Shown piece after piece: positions 37,266 through 50,478 of a stretch of 61,926 bases of DNA. Position numbers and translations under genes: made by a program. The notes below the pieces were generated by a model. That model was not told the DNA's origin. It did no database searches and worked only from the letters and a program-made list of their open reading frames with translations. The DNA comes from Rhodospirillales bacterium 70-18 (GTDB taxonomy: Bacteria > Pseudomonadota > Alphaproteobacteria > Acetobacterales > Acetobacteraceae): contig MKWE01000052.1 of the NCBI GenBank assembly GCA_001899585.1, positions 78,245 to 140,170 of the forward strand. Reading direction: 5' to 3'. The first letter of the stretch is position 1. Every line of letters starts with the position of its first letter.

Positions 37266-38492
37266 TCAGGGCAGCGTCGGGCAGTCACCGAGCGAGGATT
37301 GCAGGGCGCCGATGTCGTAGGGGGCGGTGCGCGGGCGGCCGCAGAAATCCCTGGTGACCGAGGGGTCGGCCGGGGCCGCGCCGAGCAGCGCCGCCGGGGT
37401 GGCTTTCAGCCGCAGGTCGCCGCCGTCCGGGTCGCGGTACCAGGCCTCCACGGTGGTGGAAAGCTGCGACACCAGGTTGCCGCCATCGGTGAAGCCGCCG
37501 CCGTCGCGGCCGCGGATGGTGTTGGCCAGCAGGTTGCCGCGCGCGACGCCGGTGGAGGACGGGAAGCGGAACTCCACCCCCCTGGTGCGCAGGATGGTGT
37601 TGAACAGCAGCTGCGTGCCGGCCGCGCGGTTGAGGTAGACGCCGACATCGGAGCAGTTGGCGATGATGTTGTTGCGCATCACGCCGCCGGTCACCTCCGG
37701 GTCGCAGGGGGTGGCGGCGTCCCAGTGCGGCGCGCAGAGGGCCGGGCCCATGCCGCCGCCGCCGAACGACATGCCGACGCGCGCGCCGCCCACCTCGTCC
37801 TTGCGGGCGCACAGGATCAGGTTGCGCTCGAACAGCGGCGCCTGGCTGCCGCCCTTGACGAAAACGCCGTAGCTGACGCCGTTGCCGCCGTCCTTGTGGA
37901 AATCATAGATGAAGTTGCGGCGCACCACCCAGTTGTCGGCGTTGTCGATGTTCAGCGGCTCGACCGGGTTGGCGGTGCGGCGGGGGTGGGGGTTGAAGAT
38001 CTCGTTGCCGTCCACCAGCCCGGCCAGCGGCTTTTTATGCGTGAAGTCGGCGTTGACCTTGAGATGGGCGTTGAAGTCGGCCAGCCGGTTGCCCAGCAGG
38101 CTGAAATACGCGGCGCCGACAACGTGGAAGGCGTGCTCGCAATCCGAATCCCGGGCGCAGACGCCGCGGATATCCAGGTCGCGGAAGGTCCAGTGGGGGC
38201 CGGTGACCTCGAAGGCGATCACACCGGAGGCGCGCAGCTCGGCGCGCCAGCGATGCGCCGCGCGCACCGTGATGGGGGCGTCGGCGGTGCCGCGGGCCTC
38301 GGCGCGCAGCTTGCCGGCGATGGCGTAGACCCCGTCGGCCAGCACGATGTCGTCACCGGCGCGGGCGGCGGCGATGGCGCGGGACAGGGTGGCGGTGTCG
38401 TGCACCGGCACGGTACGGGCCTGGGCGGCGCCGGCGAGCAGCGGCAGGCAGGCCAGCAGCGCGGCGCAAAGCCGACGGACCGAACGCATCAT
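37266..38492 (-). CDS. Secreted right-handed parallel beta-helix protein (polysaccharide lyase-like)
   Basis: 408 residues with a signal peptide (about 1-26, GAAQARTV). The body has repeating beta-helix turns rich in Asn and Gly (DLDIRGV, NRLADFNAH, DGNEIFNP, RRNFIYDF, RNNIIANC, RGNLLANTI), as in pectate/alginate lyases of the PL6 or chondroitinase-B type. ATHTATLSRAI-like N-terminal motif here reads HDTATLSRAIAAARAGDDIVLADG, typical of that group. Several Cys residues may form disulfides. Starts at one of two adjacent ATG codons (38492 or 38489). Substrate polysaccharide unknown. Confidence 0.8.
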   Translation of the reverse strand: MMRSVRRLCAALLACLPLLAGAAQARTVPVHDTATLSRAIAAARAGDDIVLADGVYAIAGKLRAEARGTADAPITVRAAHRWRAELRASGVIAFEVTGPHWTFRDLDIRGVCARDSDCEHAFHVVGAAYFSLLGNRLADFNAHLKVNADFTHKKPLAGLVDGNEIFNPHPRRTANPVEPLNIDNADNWVVRRNFIYDFHKDGGNGVSYGVFVKGGSQAPLFERNLILCARKDEVGGARVGMSFGGGGMGPALCAPHWDAATPCDPEVTGGVMRNNIIANCSDVGVYLNRAAGTQLLFNTILRTRGVEFRFPSSTGVARGNLLANTIRGRDGGGFTDGGNLVSQLSTTVEAWYRDPDGGDLRLKATPAALLGAAPADPSVTRDFCGRPRTAPYDIGALQSSLGDCPTLP

Positions 38493-38567
38493 CACGCCCC
38501 CATCGCGGGGACCGGCCCGCATGCCTGCGTATGTTAACAGGTCACGGCAGCGAGACGAAAGGGGGGG

Positions 38568-39134
38568 TCAGACGCGCAGGCGGTCCGGGATCACCAGCCC
38601 CAGCCGCACCGGCACGTCCCAGTCCTCATGCACCTGGCGGACGGTGCGGAAGCCGGCGCGCAGGTAGGTCGGCAGGGCGCGCGGGTGGTCGGCGGTGCAG
38701 GTGTTGACGGTCAGCGCCCGGGTGCCGCCCTGCCAAGCCGTGTCGATGGCGTGGCGCAGGAAGGCGAAGCCCATGCGGTGGCCCACCGCATGCGGCATCA
38801 GGCCGAAATAGCTGAGGTTGACCAGCGGCGTATTGCCGCGGTCCAGCTCGTAGAAGCCGGCCGGGCGGCCCTGGTGATACAGCACGTGGATCGAGATGCG
38901 GGGGTCGCGCAGCAGGGCGGCCAACTGGCGGTCGGGCATGGTGCGGCGCAGCCACCAGACATAGTCGGCGCCGACCGTGTCGTAGAGGAAGCGGTAGAAG
39001 GGCACGTCGCATTCCGGTTCCCGCCGCACCTCGGCGCCGTCCGGCAGGGCCGGGCCGGGCGTGGCGGGGGCCGCGTCCATGCGCAGGAAGGTCACCACCA
39101 CGCCCACGCGCACCACCGGTTCGGCCGTCATCAT
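38568..39134 (-). CDS. GNAT-family N-acetyltransferase
   Basis: 188 residues. The acetyl-CoA fold is recognisable from [46 protein letters not shown] (pyrophosphate-loop region, less conserved than usual) and the C-terminal [15 protein letters not shown]. Lies 36 nt downstream of rpoD and may be read through from it. Substrate unknown. Confidence 0.82.
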   Translation of the reverse strand: MMTAEPVVRVGVVVTFLRMDAAPATPGPALPDGAEVRREPECDVPFYRFLYDTVGADYVWWLRRTMPDRQLAALLRDPRISIHVLYHQGRPAGFYELDRGNTPLVNLSYFGLMPHAVGHRMGFAFLRHAIDTAWQGGTRALTVNTCTADHPRALPTYLRAGFRTVRQVHEDWDVPVRLGLVIPDRLRV

Positions 39135-39170
39135 CCCGCGCTACCCCCCTGCCCGCCCAATCGGTTCCGC

Positions 39171-41129
<1,959 letters not shown>

Positions 41130-41151
41130 CGCTCAGGACACTCCATGGAAC

Positions 41152-43068
41152 TCAGTTGTCGCCGCGCAGGGGCTGGGCCGGCGGCGCGTGCGCATCAGGG
41201 TCGTCATGCTCGCCGCCATCCTCTTCCCCGCCATCCTGCTCTCCGCGGCGCAGCGCGTCGCGCGCGGTGCACAGCGCGATCAGCCGACGCTGGGCCGCGG
41301 CGTCGGCACGCAAAGCGAAGTCGCGGCCGGCGGCAGCGACTTCTTCCTCCAGACGGCCGGGGTTCATCAATCCGAAAAAATGCCACCAGCCCGCCTCGGC
41401 TTCCGCAGGCATGGCGTCGGGGGAGGCACAGGCCGGCAGCGGCACCGCCGCCGCCGACAGGGCCTGGGCTGCCTCCGCCGCCAAACCGAAGTGGTGCAGG
41501 TGGGACATGAGGGCTTCAGAGTCAAGGGTTTCTGCGCGCTGGCCCCATCGAAGAATCGCATCGCGGAGGCGCGCGAGGCCCTCCGGCAGGTCCAGCGTGG
41601 CGAAGGCTTCCTCGACATCACGCAGCAGGGCGGGATGGCGCAGCAGGATGGCGGCCAGGATGCGGGCGCGGTCGGCGGCGGCGGTTTCGGGGCCGGGGCG
41701 CGGGCGGGTGAAGGACGGCGGCGGCTTCGGCGCACCCTGGCGGCCGCGCGACTGGCCGGCGCGCGATTGACCGGTGCGCGATTGGCCGGCGCGGGACTGG
41801 CTGCCAGGGCGCTGCGGGCGGCTTTCGTAGAAGCGGTCCAGCAGCACCCGGCGGTATTCGGCGGCCAGCCCCTTGTCGGGGATGGCGGCGGCGGCCTCGA
41901 TCAGCTTGGCGCGCAGGGCGGCGCGCTGCTCGGGGCTGGGGCCCACGCCCTCGGCGAGCAGGCCGAACAGCGCGTCCGACAGCGCGCGGGCGCCATCCAG
42001 CACGGCCCGGAAGGCGGGCGCGCCCTGGCGGCGGACCAGCGTGTCGGGGTCCTCGCCGGGCGGCAGGGTGGCCAGCGTCAGGCTGCGCTGCGGCCCCAGC
42101 ATGGGCAGCACCAGGCTGGCCGCGCGGGCGGCGGCACGGGCGCCGGCGGCGTCGCCGTCAAAGCACAGCGTGGGGGTGGGCGACAGGCGCCAGAGCTCCT
42201 CCAGTTGCTCCTCGGTCAGCGCGGTACCGAGCGGGGCGACGGTGCCGGAGAAGCCGGCCTGGTGCAGGGCGATCACGTCCATATAGCCCTCGACGGCGAC
42301 CACCCGCTGGCCGGCACGGGCGCCCTCGCGGGCGAAATCCAGCGCGTAGAGGGTGCGGCGCTTGGAGAACAGCGCGGTTTCCGGGCCATTGACGTATTTC
42401 GGCTGGCCGTCGCCCAGGATGCGGCCGCCGAAGCTGATGGTGCGGCCGCGGCGGTCGCGGATGGGGAACATCACGCGGTTGTAGAATAATTCGCGTGGCG
42501 CGCGGCCATCCTCGGTCTCGCGTAGCAGGCCGGCTTCCAGCAGCATGGCCGGCGGGATGTCCTGGCGGGCGAGGTCGGCGGGTAGCGCGCCACGCCCCTC
42601 GCCGGACCAGCCGAGGCCGAAGCGGGCGATGGTCTCGTCGGTGAGGCCGCGGGCGCGCAGGTAGTCGAGGCCGGCGCGGCCTTCCGGCAGGTGCAGGCGG
42701 CGCTGGAAGAAGGCGGCGGCGGCGTCCAGCACCCCGTGCAGGTCCAGCCGCCGGCGCTCGGCATCGGCGGCGGCGGGGGTGGGCTTGGGCACGTCCATGC
42801 CGGCCTCGCCGGCCAGGGACTCCACCGCCTCCATGAAGCCGAGGCCCTGGCTTTGCATGACGAAGCTGATGGCATCGCCATGGGCGCCGCAGCCGAAGCA
42901 GTGGTAGCCGTCGTCATAGACGTAGAAGCTGGGCGATTTCTCGTTGTGGAACGGGCAGTTGCCCTTCCAGTGCCGGCCGGACCGGGACAGCCGGACGCGC
43001 CGCCCCACCACCGCCGCGATGGGGGTTCGGGCACGCAGCTCGTCCAGGAAATTGGCCGGCAGGGACAT
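41152..43068 (-). CDS. dnaG: DNA primase DnaG
   Basis: 638 residues. The CHC2 zinc finger is intact (NCPFHNEKSPSF...YHCFGCGAHGD at about 39-66), followed by the RNA-polymerase core with the Toprim motif VVAVEGYMDVIALHQAGF and LCFDGDAAGARAA. A low-complexity GQSRAGQSR linker (from a 15-bp repeat) separates it from the C-terminal helicase-binding domain. Starts 6 nt after the Yqey gene. Makes RNA primers for replication. Confidence 0.97.
   Translation of the reverse strand: MSLPANFLDELRARTPIAAVVGRRVRLSRSGRHWKGNCPFHNEKSPSFYVYDDGYHCFGCGAHGDAISFVMQSQGLGFMEAVESLAGEAGMDVPKPTPAAADAERRRLDLHGVLDAAAAFFQRRLHLPEGRAGLDYLRARGLTDETIARFGLGWSGEGRGALPADLARQDIPPAMLLEAGLLRETEDGRAPRELFYNRVMFPIRDRRGRTISFGGRILGDGQPKYVNGPETALFSKRRTLYALDFAREGARAGQRVVAVEGYMDVIALHQAGFSGTVAPLGTALTEEQLEELWRLSPTPTLCFDGDAAGARAAARAASLVLPMLGPQRSLTLATLPPGEDPDTLVRRQGAPAFRAVLDGARALSDALFGLLAEGVGPSPEQRAALRAKLIEAAAAIPDKGLAAEYRRVLLDRFYESRPQRPGSQSRAGQSRTGQSRAGQSRGRQGAPKPPPSFTRPRPGPETAAADRARILAAILLRHPALLRDVEEAFATLDLPEGLARLRDAILRWGQRAETLDSEALMSHLHHFGLAAEAAQALSAAAVPLPACASPDAMPAEAEAGWWHFFGLMNPGRLEEEVAAAGRDFALRADAAAQRRLIALCTARDALRRGEQDGGEEDGGEHDDPDAHAPPAQPLRGDN
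41746..41805 (-). repeat. 15-bp tandem repeat in the DnaG linker
   Basis: Four 15-bp units (GCGCGATTGGCCGGC-like) encode repeated (A/T)GQSR pentapeptides between the primase core and the helicase-binding domain. A probable slippage tract changing linker length only. Confidence 0.75.
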
Positions 43069-43074
43069 ATGGGG

Positions 43075-43533
43075 TCAGCCGCCCAGCCTGGCTTTCACGA
43101 TCGGCCCGACCTTGCCCATGTCCATGCTGGCGGCGTGCTTCGCCTTCAGCGCGGCCATGACGCGGCCCATCTCCTTGATGCTGGCGGCGCCGGTCTCGGC
43201 GATGGCGGCGAGCACGGCGGCCTCGGTGGCGGCGTCGTCCATCTGCTGCGGCAGGAAGGACTCGATCACCGCGATCTCCGCCTCCTCCTTGGCGACCAGC
43301 TCGGCACGGTTGCCCTGGCGGTAGAGTTCGATGCTCTCGCGGCGGGACTTGGCCATGCCGCGCAGCATGGCGACGATCTCCTCGTCGGGCACGCGGTCGA
43401 TGCCTTTCGGGCGGGCGGCGATGTCCACGTCTTTCAGCTTGGCGGTGATCATGCGCAGGGTGGAGACGCGCGCGGCGTCGTGAGCGAGCATCGCGGTTTT
43501 GAGGTGCGCGGTGAAGTCGTCACGCAGGGTCAT
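43075..43533 (-). CDS. GatB/Yqey domain protein
   Basis: 152-residue Yqey protein, homologous to the C-terminal tail of GatB and probably tRNA-binding. MTLRDDFTAHLKTAMLAHDAARVSTLRMI is the standard N-terminus; ELVAKEEAEIAVIESFLPQQMDD and ASMDMGKVGPIVKARLGG the C-terminus. The start at 43533 gives the normal length; a longer frame exists but is not conserved. First gene of the dnaG-rpoD operon and divergent from carA. Usually listed as yqeY. Confidence 0.92.
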   Translation of the reverse strand: MTLRDDFTAHLKTAMLAHDAARVSTLRMITAKLKDVDIAARPKGIDRVPDEEIVAMLRGMAKSRRESIELYRQGNRAELVAKEEAEIAVIESFLPQQMDDAATEAAVLAAIAETGAASIKEMGRVMAALKAKHAASMDMGKVGPIVKARLGG

Positions 43534-43620
43534 GGCGGAGCCTCCGAAAAATCCCTCTATATACTGCAATGCGCCCGCGCGCGTGGTGGTAAGTGGTTTC
43601 CCACCCATGCCAAGAACGCA

Positions 43621-43649
43621 TTGCGCTGGGAAACGCTTTCCCATATCTT
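43621..43649 (+). promoter_or_regulatory. Candidate carA promoter with palindromic operator in the spacer
   Basis: TTGCGC (43621-43626) and TATCTT (43644-43649) are spaced by exactly 17 bp, and that spacer is the perfect palindrome TGGGAAA-CGC-TTTCCCA. The predicted start site falls at or next to the ATG at 43656, which would give a leaderless mRNA. A further half-site GTTTCCCA at 43596-43603 forms 8-bp arms with TGGGAAAC at 43627-43634. Confidence 0.6.
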
Positions 43650-43655
43650 CCGGCC

Positions 43656-45026
43656 ATGCCCAATACCGTCGACGAGATCATCGAGCGCCTCGGTGGCGCG
43701 GACGCCACGGCCGCGCGGCTGGGAGTCGGCACCGAAGCCGTGCGCAAATGGCGCCAGGCACGTGCCATCCCGGCCCGGCACTGGCCGGCGCTGCTGGCCG
43801 CGACCGGGCTGGACCTCGCCGACCTGCCCGGCGCCCCCATCAGCGAGAAGGCTCCCGACATGCCCGACCCGAACGCCCCGCCCCCGGGCGCCACCGCCGT
43901 GCTGGTGCTTGCCGATGGCAGCGCCTTCTGGGGGCGCGGCTTCGGCGCCCACAGCGCCGCCACCGAGGCGGCCGAAATCTGCTTCAACACCGGGCTGACC
44001 GGCTACCAGGAGACGCTGACTGACCCGTCCTATGCCGGGCAGGTCATCACCTTCACCTTTCCGCATATCGGCAATGTGGGGGTGAACCCGCAGGATATCG
44101 AGGCCACCAGCATCGCCGCGCGCGGGCTGGTGGTGAAGCAGGACATCACCGAACCGAGCAACTGGCGCGCCGCCCAGACCCTGGATGCCTGGCTGCGCGC
44201 CCAGGGGGTGACCGGGCTGGCCGGGGTGGATACGCGGGCGATGACCATCCGCATCCGCGACGGCGGCGCGCCGAACGGCGTGCTGGCCTATCCGGCGGAC
44301 GGGCGGTTCGACCTCGCCGCCCTCACCGCGCGCGCCAGGGCGTGGCCGGGGCTGGAGGGGATGGACCTCGCCAAGTCCGTCTCCTGCACCCAGTCCTACG
44401 CCTGGGACGAGACCGAATGGGCCTGGCCCGCGGGGTTCGGGCGGCAGACCGCGCCGACGCGCCATGTGGTGGCGGTGGATTACGGCGCCAAGCGCAACAT
44501 CCTCCGCTGCCTCGCCGCCAGCGGCTGCCGGGTGACGGTGGTGCCGGCGACGGCCACCGCCGAGGAGATACTGGCGCACAGGCCGGACGGCGTGTTCCTC
44601 TCCAACGGCCCCGGCGACCCGGCGGCGACCGGCGAATACGCGGTGCCGGCAATCCGCGGCGTGCTGGCGGCCGGTACGCCGATCTTTGGCATCTGCCTGG
44701 GCCACCAGTTGCTGGCGATCGCGCTCGGCGCGCGCACCTACAAGCTGGAGCGCGGCCATCGCGGCGCCAACCAGCCGGTGCAGGACCTGGTGACCGGCCG
44801 GGTGGAGATCACCAGCCAGAACCACGGCTTCGCGGTGGACGAGGCGAGCCTGCCGGAGGGGGTGAGCGTCACCCACAAGAGCCTGTTCGACGGCAGCAAC
44901 GAGGGCATCGCCGCCCCGGCCCGCCGCTGCTTCAGCGTGCAATACCATCCCGAGGCCAGCCCGGGGCCGAGCGACAGCCACTACTTGTTCGGCCGCTTCA
45001 TGGACCTGATGGCGCAGCACGCCTGA
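43656..45026 (+). CDS. carA: Carbamoyl-phosphate synthase small subunit with N-terminal HTH domain
   Basis: 456 residues in one frame. Residues 1-60 (TVDEIIERLGGADATAARLG, then VGTEAVRKWRQARAIPARHW) are a Cro/YdaS-like helix-turn-helix, followed by a Pro/Asp linker. The normal CarA part starts near M69 (MPDPNAPPPGATAVLVLADG) and runs for the usual 388 residues. The glutaminase nucleophile is C347 in FGICLGHQ, with QYHPEASPGPSD supplying the His/Glu. It supplies ammonia to CarB for pyrimidines and arginine. The ATG at 43860 has gagaagg 8 nt upstream, so a domain-less form may also be made. No typical ribosome site precedes 43656; a leaderless start is likely. Followed after 1 nt by a small gene, then carB. 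Confidence 0.9.
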   Translation: MPNTVDEIIERLGGADATAARLGVGTEAVRKWRQARAIPARHWPALLAATGLDLADLPGAPISEKAPDMPDPNAPPPGATAVLVLADGSAFWGRGFGAHSAATEAAEICFNTGLTGYQETLTDPSYAGQVITFTFPHIGNVGVNPQDIEATSIAARGLVVKQDITEPSNWRAAQTLDAWLRAQGVTGLAGVDTRAMTIRIRDGGAPNGVLAYPADGRFDLAALTARARAWPGLEGMDLAKSVSCTQSYAWDETEWAWPAGFGRQTAPTRHVVAVDYGAKRNILRCLAASGCRVTVVPATATAEEILAHRPDGVFLSNGPGDPAATGEYAVPAIRGVLAAGTPIFGICLGHQLLAIALGARTYKLERGHRGANQPVQDLVTGRVEITSQNHGFAVDEASLPEGVSVTHKSLFDGSNEGIAAPARRCFSVQYHPEASPGPSDSHYLFGRFMDLMAQHA

Positions 45027-45027
45027 C

Positions 45028-45291
45028 ATGGACATCGCGGCCCTGCTGCTGCGCACCGGGCTCACCGCGTTCATCGACGAACCGGGGGCGGATGCCGCGT
45101 TCGACCGCTTCCGGGCGCTGGCCGGCGGCACGCTGGACGCTGGCGCCTTCCACGATGCCGTCGCCGCCTGCGTGCGCGACGGACTGATCCGCGAGCCGCT
45201 GCGCCTGGACGACCACAGCCTGCATTGCCATTGGCGCCTGGTTCTCACGCCCGAAGGCGTGGCCAGGGCGCGCATTTTGACCGGAGCCTGA
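45028..45291 (+). CDS. Small hypothetical protein between carA and carB
   Basis: 87 residues, [20 protein letters not shown] to ARILTGA. One nucleotide separates it from the carA stop and one from the carB start, so it is translated within the car operon. It looks globular and mostly helical with a C-terminal [13 protein letters not shown] that recalls small winged-helix/DNA-binding ends, but I recognise no family. Codon use matches the neighbours. Position suggests a role tied to carbamoyl-phosphate synthase or its regulation. Confidence 0.75.
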   Translation: MDIAALLLRTGLTAFIDEPGADAAFDRFRALAGGTLDAGAFHDAVAACVRDGLIREPLRLDDHSLHCHWRLVLTPEGVARARILTGA

Positions 45292-45292
45292 G

Positions 45293-48532
<3,240 letters not shown>

Positions 48533-48540
48533 TGCATCGT

Positions 48541-48568
48541 CGCGGCAGGGTCTCCAATCTCTGCCGCG
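48541..48568 (+). terminator. Hairpin after carB
   Basis: CGCGGCAG and CTGCCGCG, perfect 8-bp arms with a 12-nt loop, 8 nt after the carB stop, followed by a T-containing stretch (GTGTGTTTG). The likely end of the car transcript; the rest of the gap to greA (141 nt) presumably contains the greA promoter. Confidence 0.55.
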
Positions 48569-48673
48569 TCGCGTGTGTTTGAGGGGCGGGCCGGCCATCG
48601 CGGGGTTCGCCTCCGGTAGTCGCGCAGTGACGACAGGATCATCCTAACTAAACCTACGCCCGAGGTTCGCGCC

Positions 48674-49147
48674 GTGCAGAAGTTCCCGATGACCGCGCCT
48701 GGCCTGCAACGGTTGGAAGAAGAGTTGCGTGCGCTGAAATCCATGGAACGCCCGGCGGTGATCCGGGCGATCGCCGAGGCGCGCAGCCATGGCGACCTCA
48801 GCGAGAACGCCGAGTACCACGCCGCACGGGAGCGGCAATCCTTCATCGAGGGCCGCATCGCGGAGCTGGAGGAGATCGTCTCCGCCGTGGAGGTGATCGA
48901 CCCTGCCGCGCTGTCGGGCGAGCACGTGATGTTCGGCGCGCATGTCCGCGTGGTGGACGAGGAAACCGACAAGGAAGCCACCTACCAGATCGTTGGCGTG
49001 CACGAGGCCGACATCAAGCTCGCCCGCCTGTCGATCTCCTCGCCGCTGGCCAAGGCGCTGATCGGCAAGAAGGTGGGCGACAGCATTTCCGTGCCCGCCC
49101 CGGGCGGCGACCGGACCTACGAGATCCTGTCCGTGCGCTTCGGCTGA
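48674..49147 (+). CDS. greA: Transcription elongation factor GreA
   Basis: 157 residues, normal length. The N-terminal coiled coil MTAPGLQRLEEELRALKS... carries the DLSENAEYHAARERQSFIEGRI loop with the acidic pair that enters the polymerase; the C-terminal FKBP-like domain has VGVHEADIKLARLSISSPLAKALIGKKVGD. It begins with GTG. It rescues backtracked RNA polymerase. Threonine ammonia-lyase starts 10 nt later. Confidence 0.97.
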   Translation: MQKFPMTAPGLQRLEEELRALKSMERPAVIRAIAEARSHGDLSENAEYHAARERQSFIEGRIAELEEIVSAVEVIDPAALSGEHVMFGAHVRVVDEETDKEATYQIVGVHEADIKLARLSISSPLAKALIGKKVGDSISVPAPGGDRTYEILSVRFG

Positions 49148-49157
49148 TCGCCGGACA

Positions 49158-50360
49158 ATGCCGATGATCACCGTCGACGACGTGCGCGCGGCCGCCGCGC
49201 GCATCGCCGGGCGCGTGCTGCGCACCCCCGCCATCACCTGCGACGCCGTTTCGCGCGCCACCGGGGCGACGGTAACGCTGAAGCTGGAGAACCTGCAGGC
49301 GACCGGCGCGTTCAAGGAGCGCGGGGCGGCCAACCGGCTGGCCATGCTGAGCGAGGCCGAACGCCGGGCGGGGGTGATCGCCATGTCGGCGGGCAACCAC
49401 GCCCAGGCGGTGGCGCGGCATGCCAGCCTGCTCGGCATCAACGCGGTGATCGTGATGCCGCGCCACACCCCCTCCACCAAGGTGACCCGCACCGCCGCCT
49501 GGGGCGCGCGCGTGGTGCTGCACGGCGACACGCTGGCCGAGTCGGCCGAGCACGCGCATGCGCTGGCCGCCGCCGAGGGCCTGGTGTTCGTGCACCCCTA
49601 TGACGATCCCGGCGTGATGGCCGGCCAGGGCACGCTGGCGCTGGAACTGCTGGAGGACGCGCCGGACCTGGATACGCTGGTGATCCCGGTCGGCGGCGGC
49701 GGGCTGATCGCCGGCTGCGCGGTCGCCGCCACCGCCATCAAGCCGGGCATCGCGGTGATCGGCGTCGAGGTGGCGGCCTATGCGGCGCTGGCGCAGCGCC
49801 TGGCGGGGCAGCCGGTTTCGGTCGGCGGAGCCACCATCGCCGAGGGCATCGCGGTGCGCGACATCGGCGAGGCGCCGCTCGCCGTCATCCGCGCCCATGT
49901 GGCCGACGTGCTGGTGGTGCCCGAGCGCGCGGTGGAGGAAGCCATCGCCCTGCTGAGCGAAGGGGCGAAGCAGGTGGCGGAGGGCGCCGGCGCCGCCGGC
50001 ATCGCCGCGCTGCTGGCTTTCCCCGAGCGCTTCGCCGGGCGACGGGTGGGCGTGCCGATCTGCGGCGGCAATATCGACCCGCGCATCCTGGCCAACGTGC
50101 TGCTGCGCAACCTGCTGCGCGACGGCCGGCTGGTCCGCCTGGTGGTGGAATGCCCCGACCGCCCGGGCGTATTGGCCGACATCGCCGGCTGCATCGGCGG
50201 CGCCGGCGGCAACATCATCGACGTGTCGCACCACCGCCTGTTCGCCTCCCCCAGCGTCCAGGCCGCCCAGCTTGAGGTGATGTTCGAGGCGCGCGACCCC
50301 GAGCACGGGGCGGCGATCGTGCGGGCGCTGGAGGCGATCTACACCGTCCGCCGCCTCTGA
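49158..50360 (+). CDS. Threonine ammonia-lyase
   Basis: 400-residue PLP enzyme converting threonine to 2-oxobutanoate (isoleucine synthesis or breakdown). The Schiff-base lysine is K53 in LQATGAFKERGAANRL; SAGNHAQAVA and the phosphate-binding VGGGGLIAG follow. The C-terminal about 80 residues form one ACT-like domain (LVVECPDRPGVLADIAGCIGGAGGNIIDVSHHR), so this is the short single-ACT form (ilvA/tdcB type). Two starts (49158 or the next Met 6 nt on) are possible. A short hairpin follows. Confidence 0.95.
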   Translation: MPMITVDDVRAAAARIAGRVLRTPAITCDAVSRATGATVTLKLENLQATGAFKERGAANRLAMLSEAERRAGVIAMSAGNHAQAVARHASLLGINAVIVMPRHTPSTKVTRTAAWGARVVLHGDTLAESAEHAHALAAAEGLVFVHPYDDPGVMAGQGTLALELLEDAPDLDTLVIPVGGGGLIAGCAVAATAIKPGIAVIGVEVAAYAALAQRLAGQPVSVGGATIAEGIAVRDIGEAPLAVIRAHVADVLVVPERAVEEAIALLSEGAKQVAEGAGAAGIAALLAFPERFAGRRVGVPICGGNIDPRILANVLLRNLLRDGRLVRLVVECPDRPGVLADIAGCIGGAGGNIIDVSHHRLFASPSVQAAQLEVMFEARDPEHGAAIVRALEAIYTVRRL

Positions 50361-50367
50361 AGACGAG

Positions 50368-50386
50368 CGGTGCCGACAGGGCACCG
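50368..50386 (+). terminator. Hairpin after threonine ammonia-lyase
   Basis: CGGTGCC-GACAG-GGCACCG, a perfect 7-bp stem starting 8 nt after the stop. No U-run. Confidence 0.45.
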
Positions 50387-50387
50387 A

Positions 50388-50441
50388 TCATGCTCTGGCG
50401 CGCGGCCGCACGACTCATGCTCTGGCGCGCGGCCGCACGAC
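50388..50441. repeat. Perfect 27-bp tandem duplication
   Basis: Two identical 27-bp units (50388-50414 and 50415-50441; each TCATGCTCTGG to GCACGAC) lie side by side in the 118-nt gap before the DUF1028 gene. Exact identity suggests a recent duplication. Confidence 0.9.
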
Positions 50442-50478
50442 GCGGCATCCTGACGTTATACGTCTCGGAGCCGCCATC

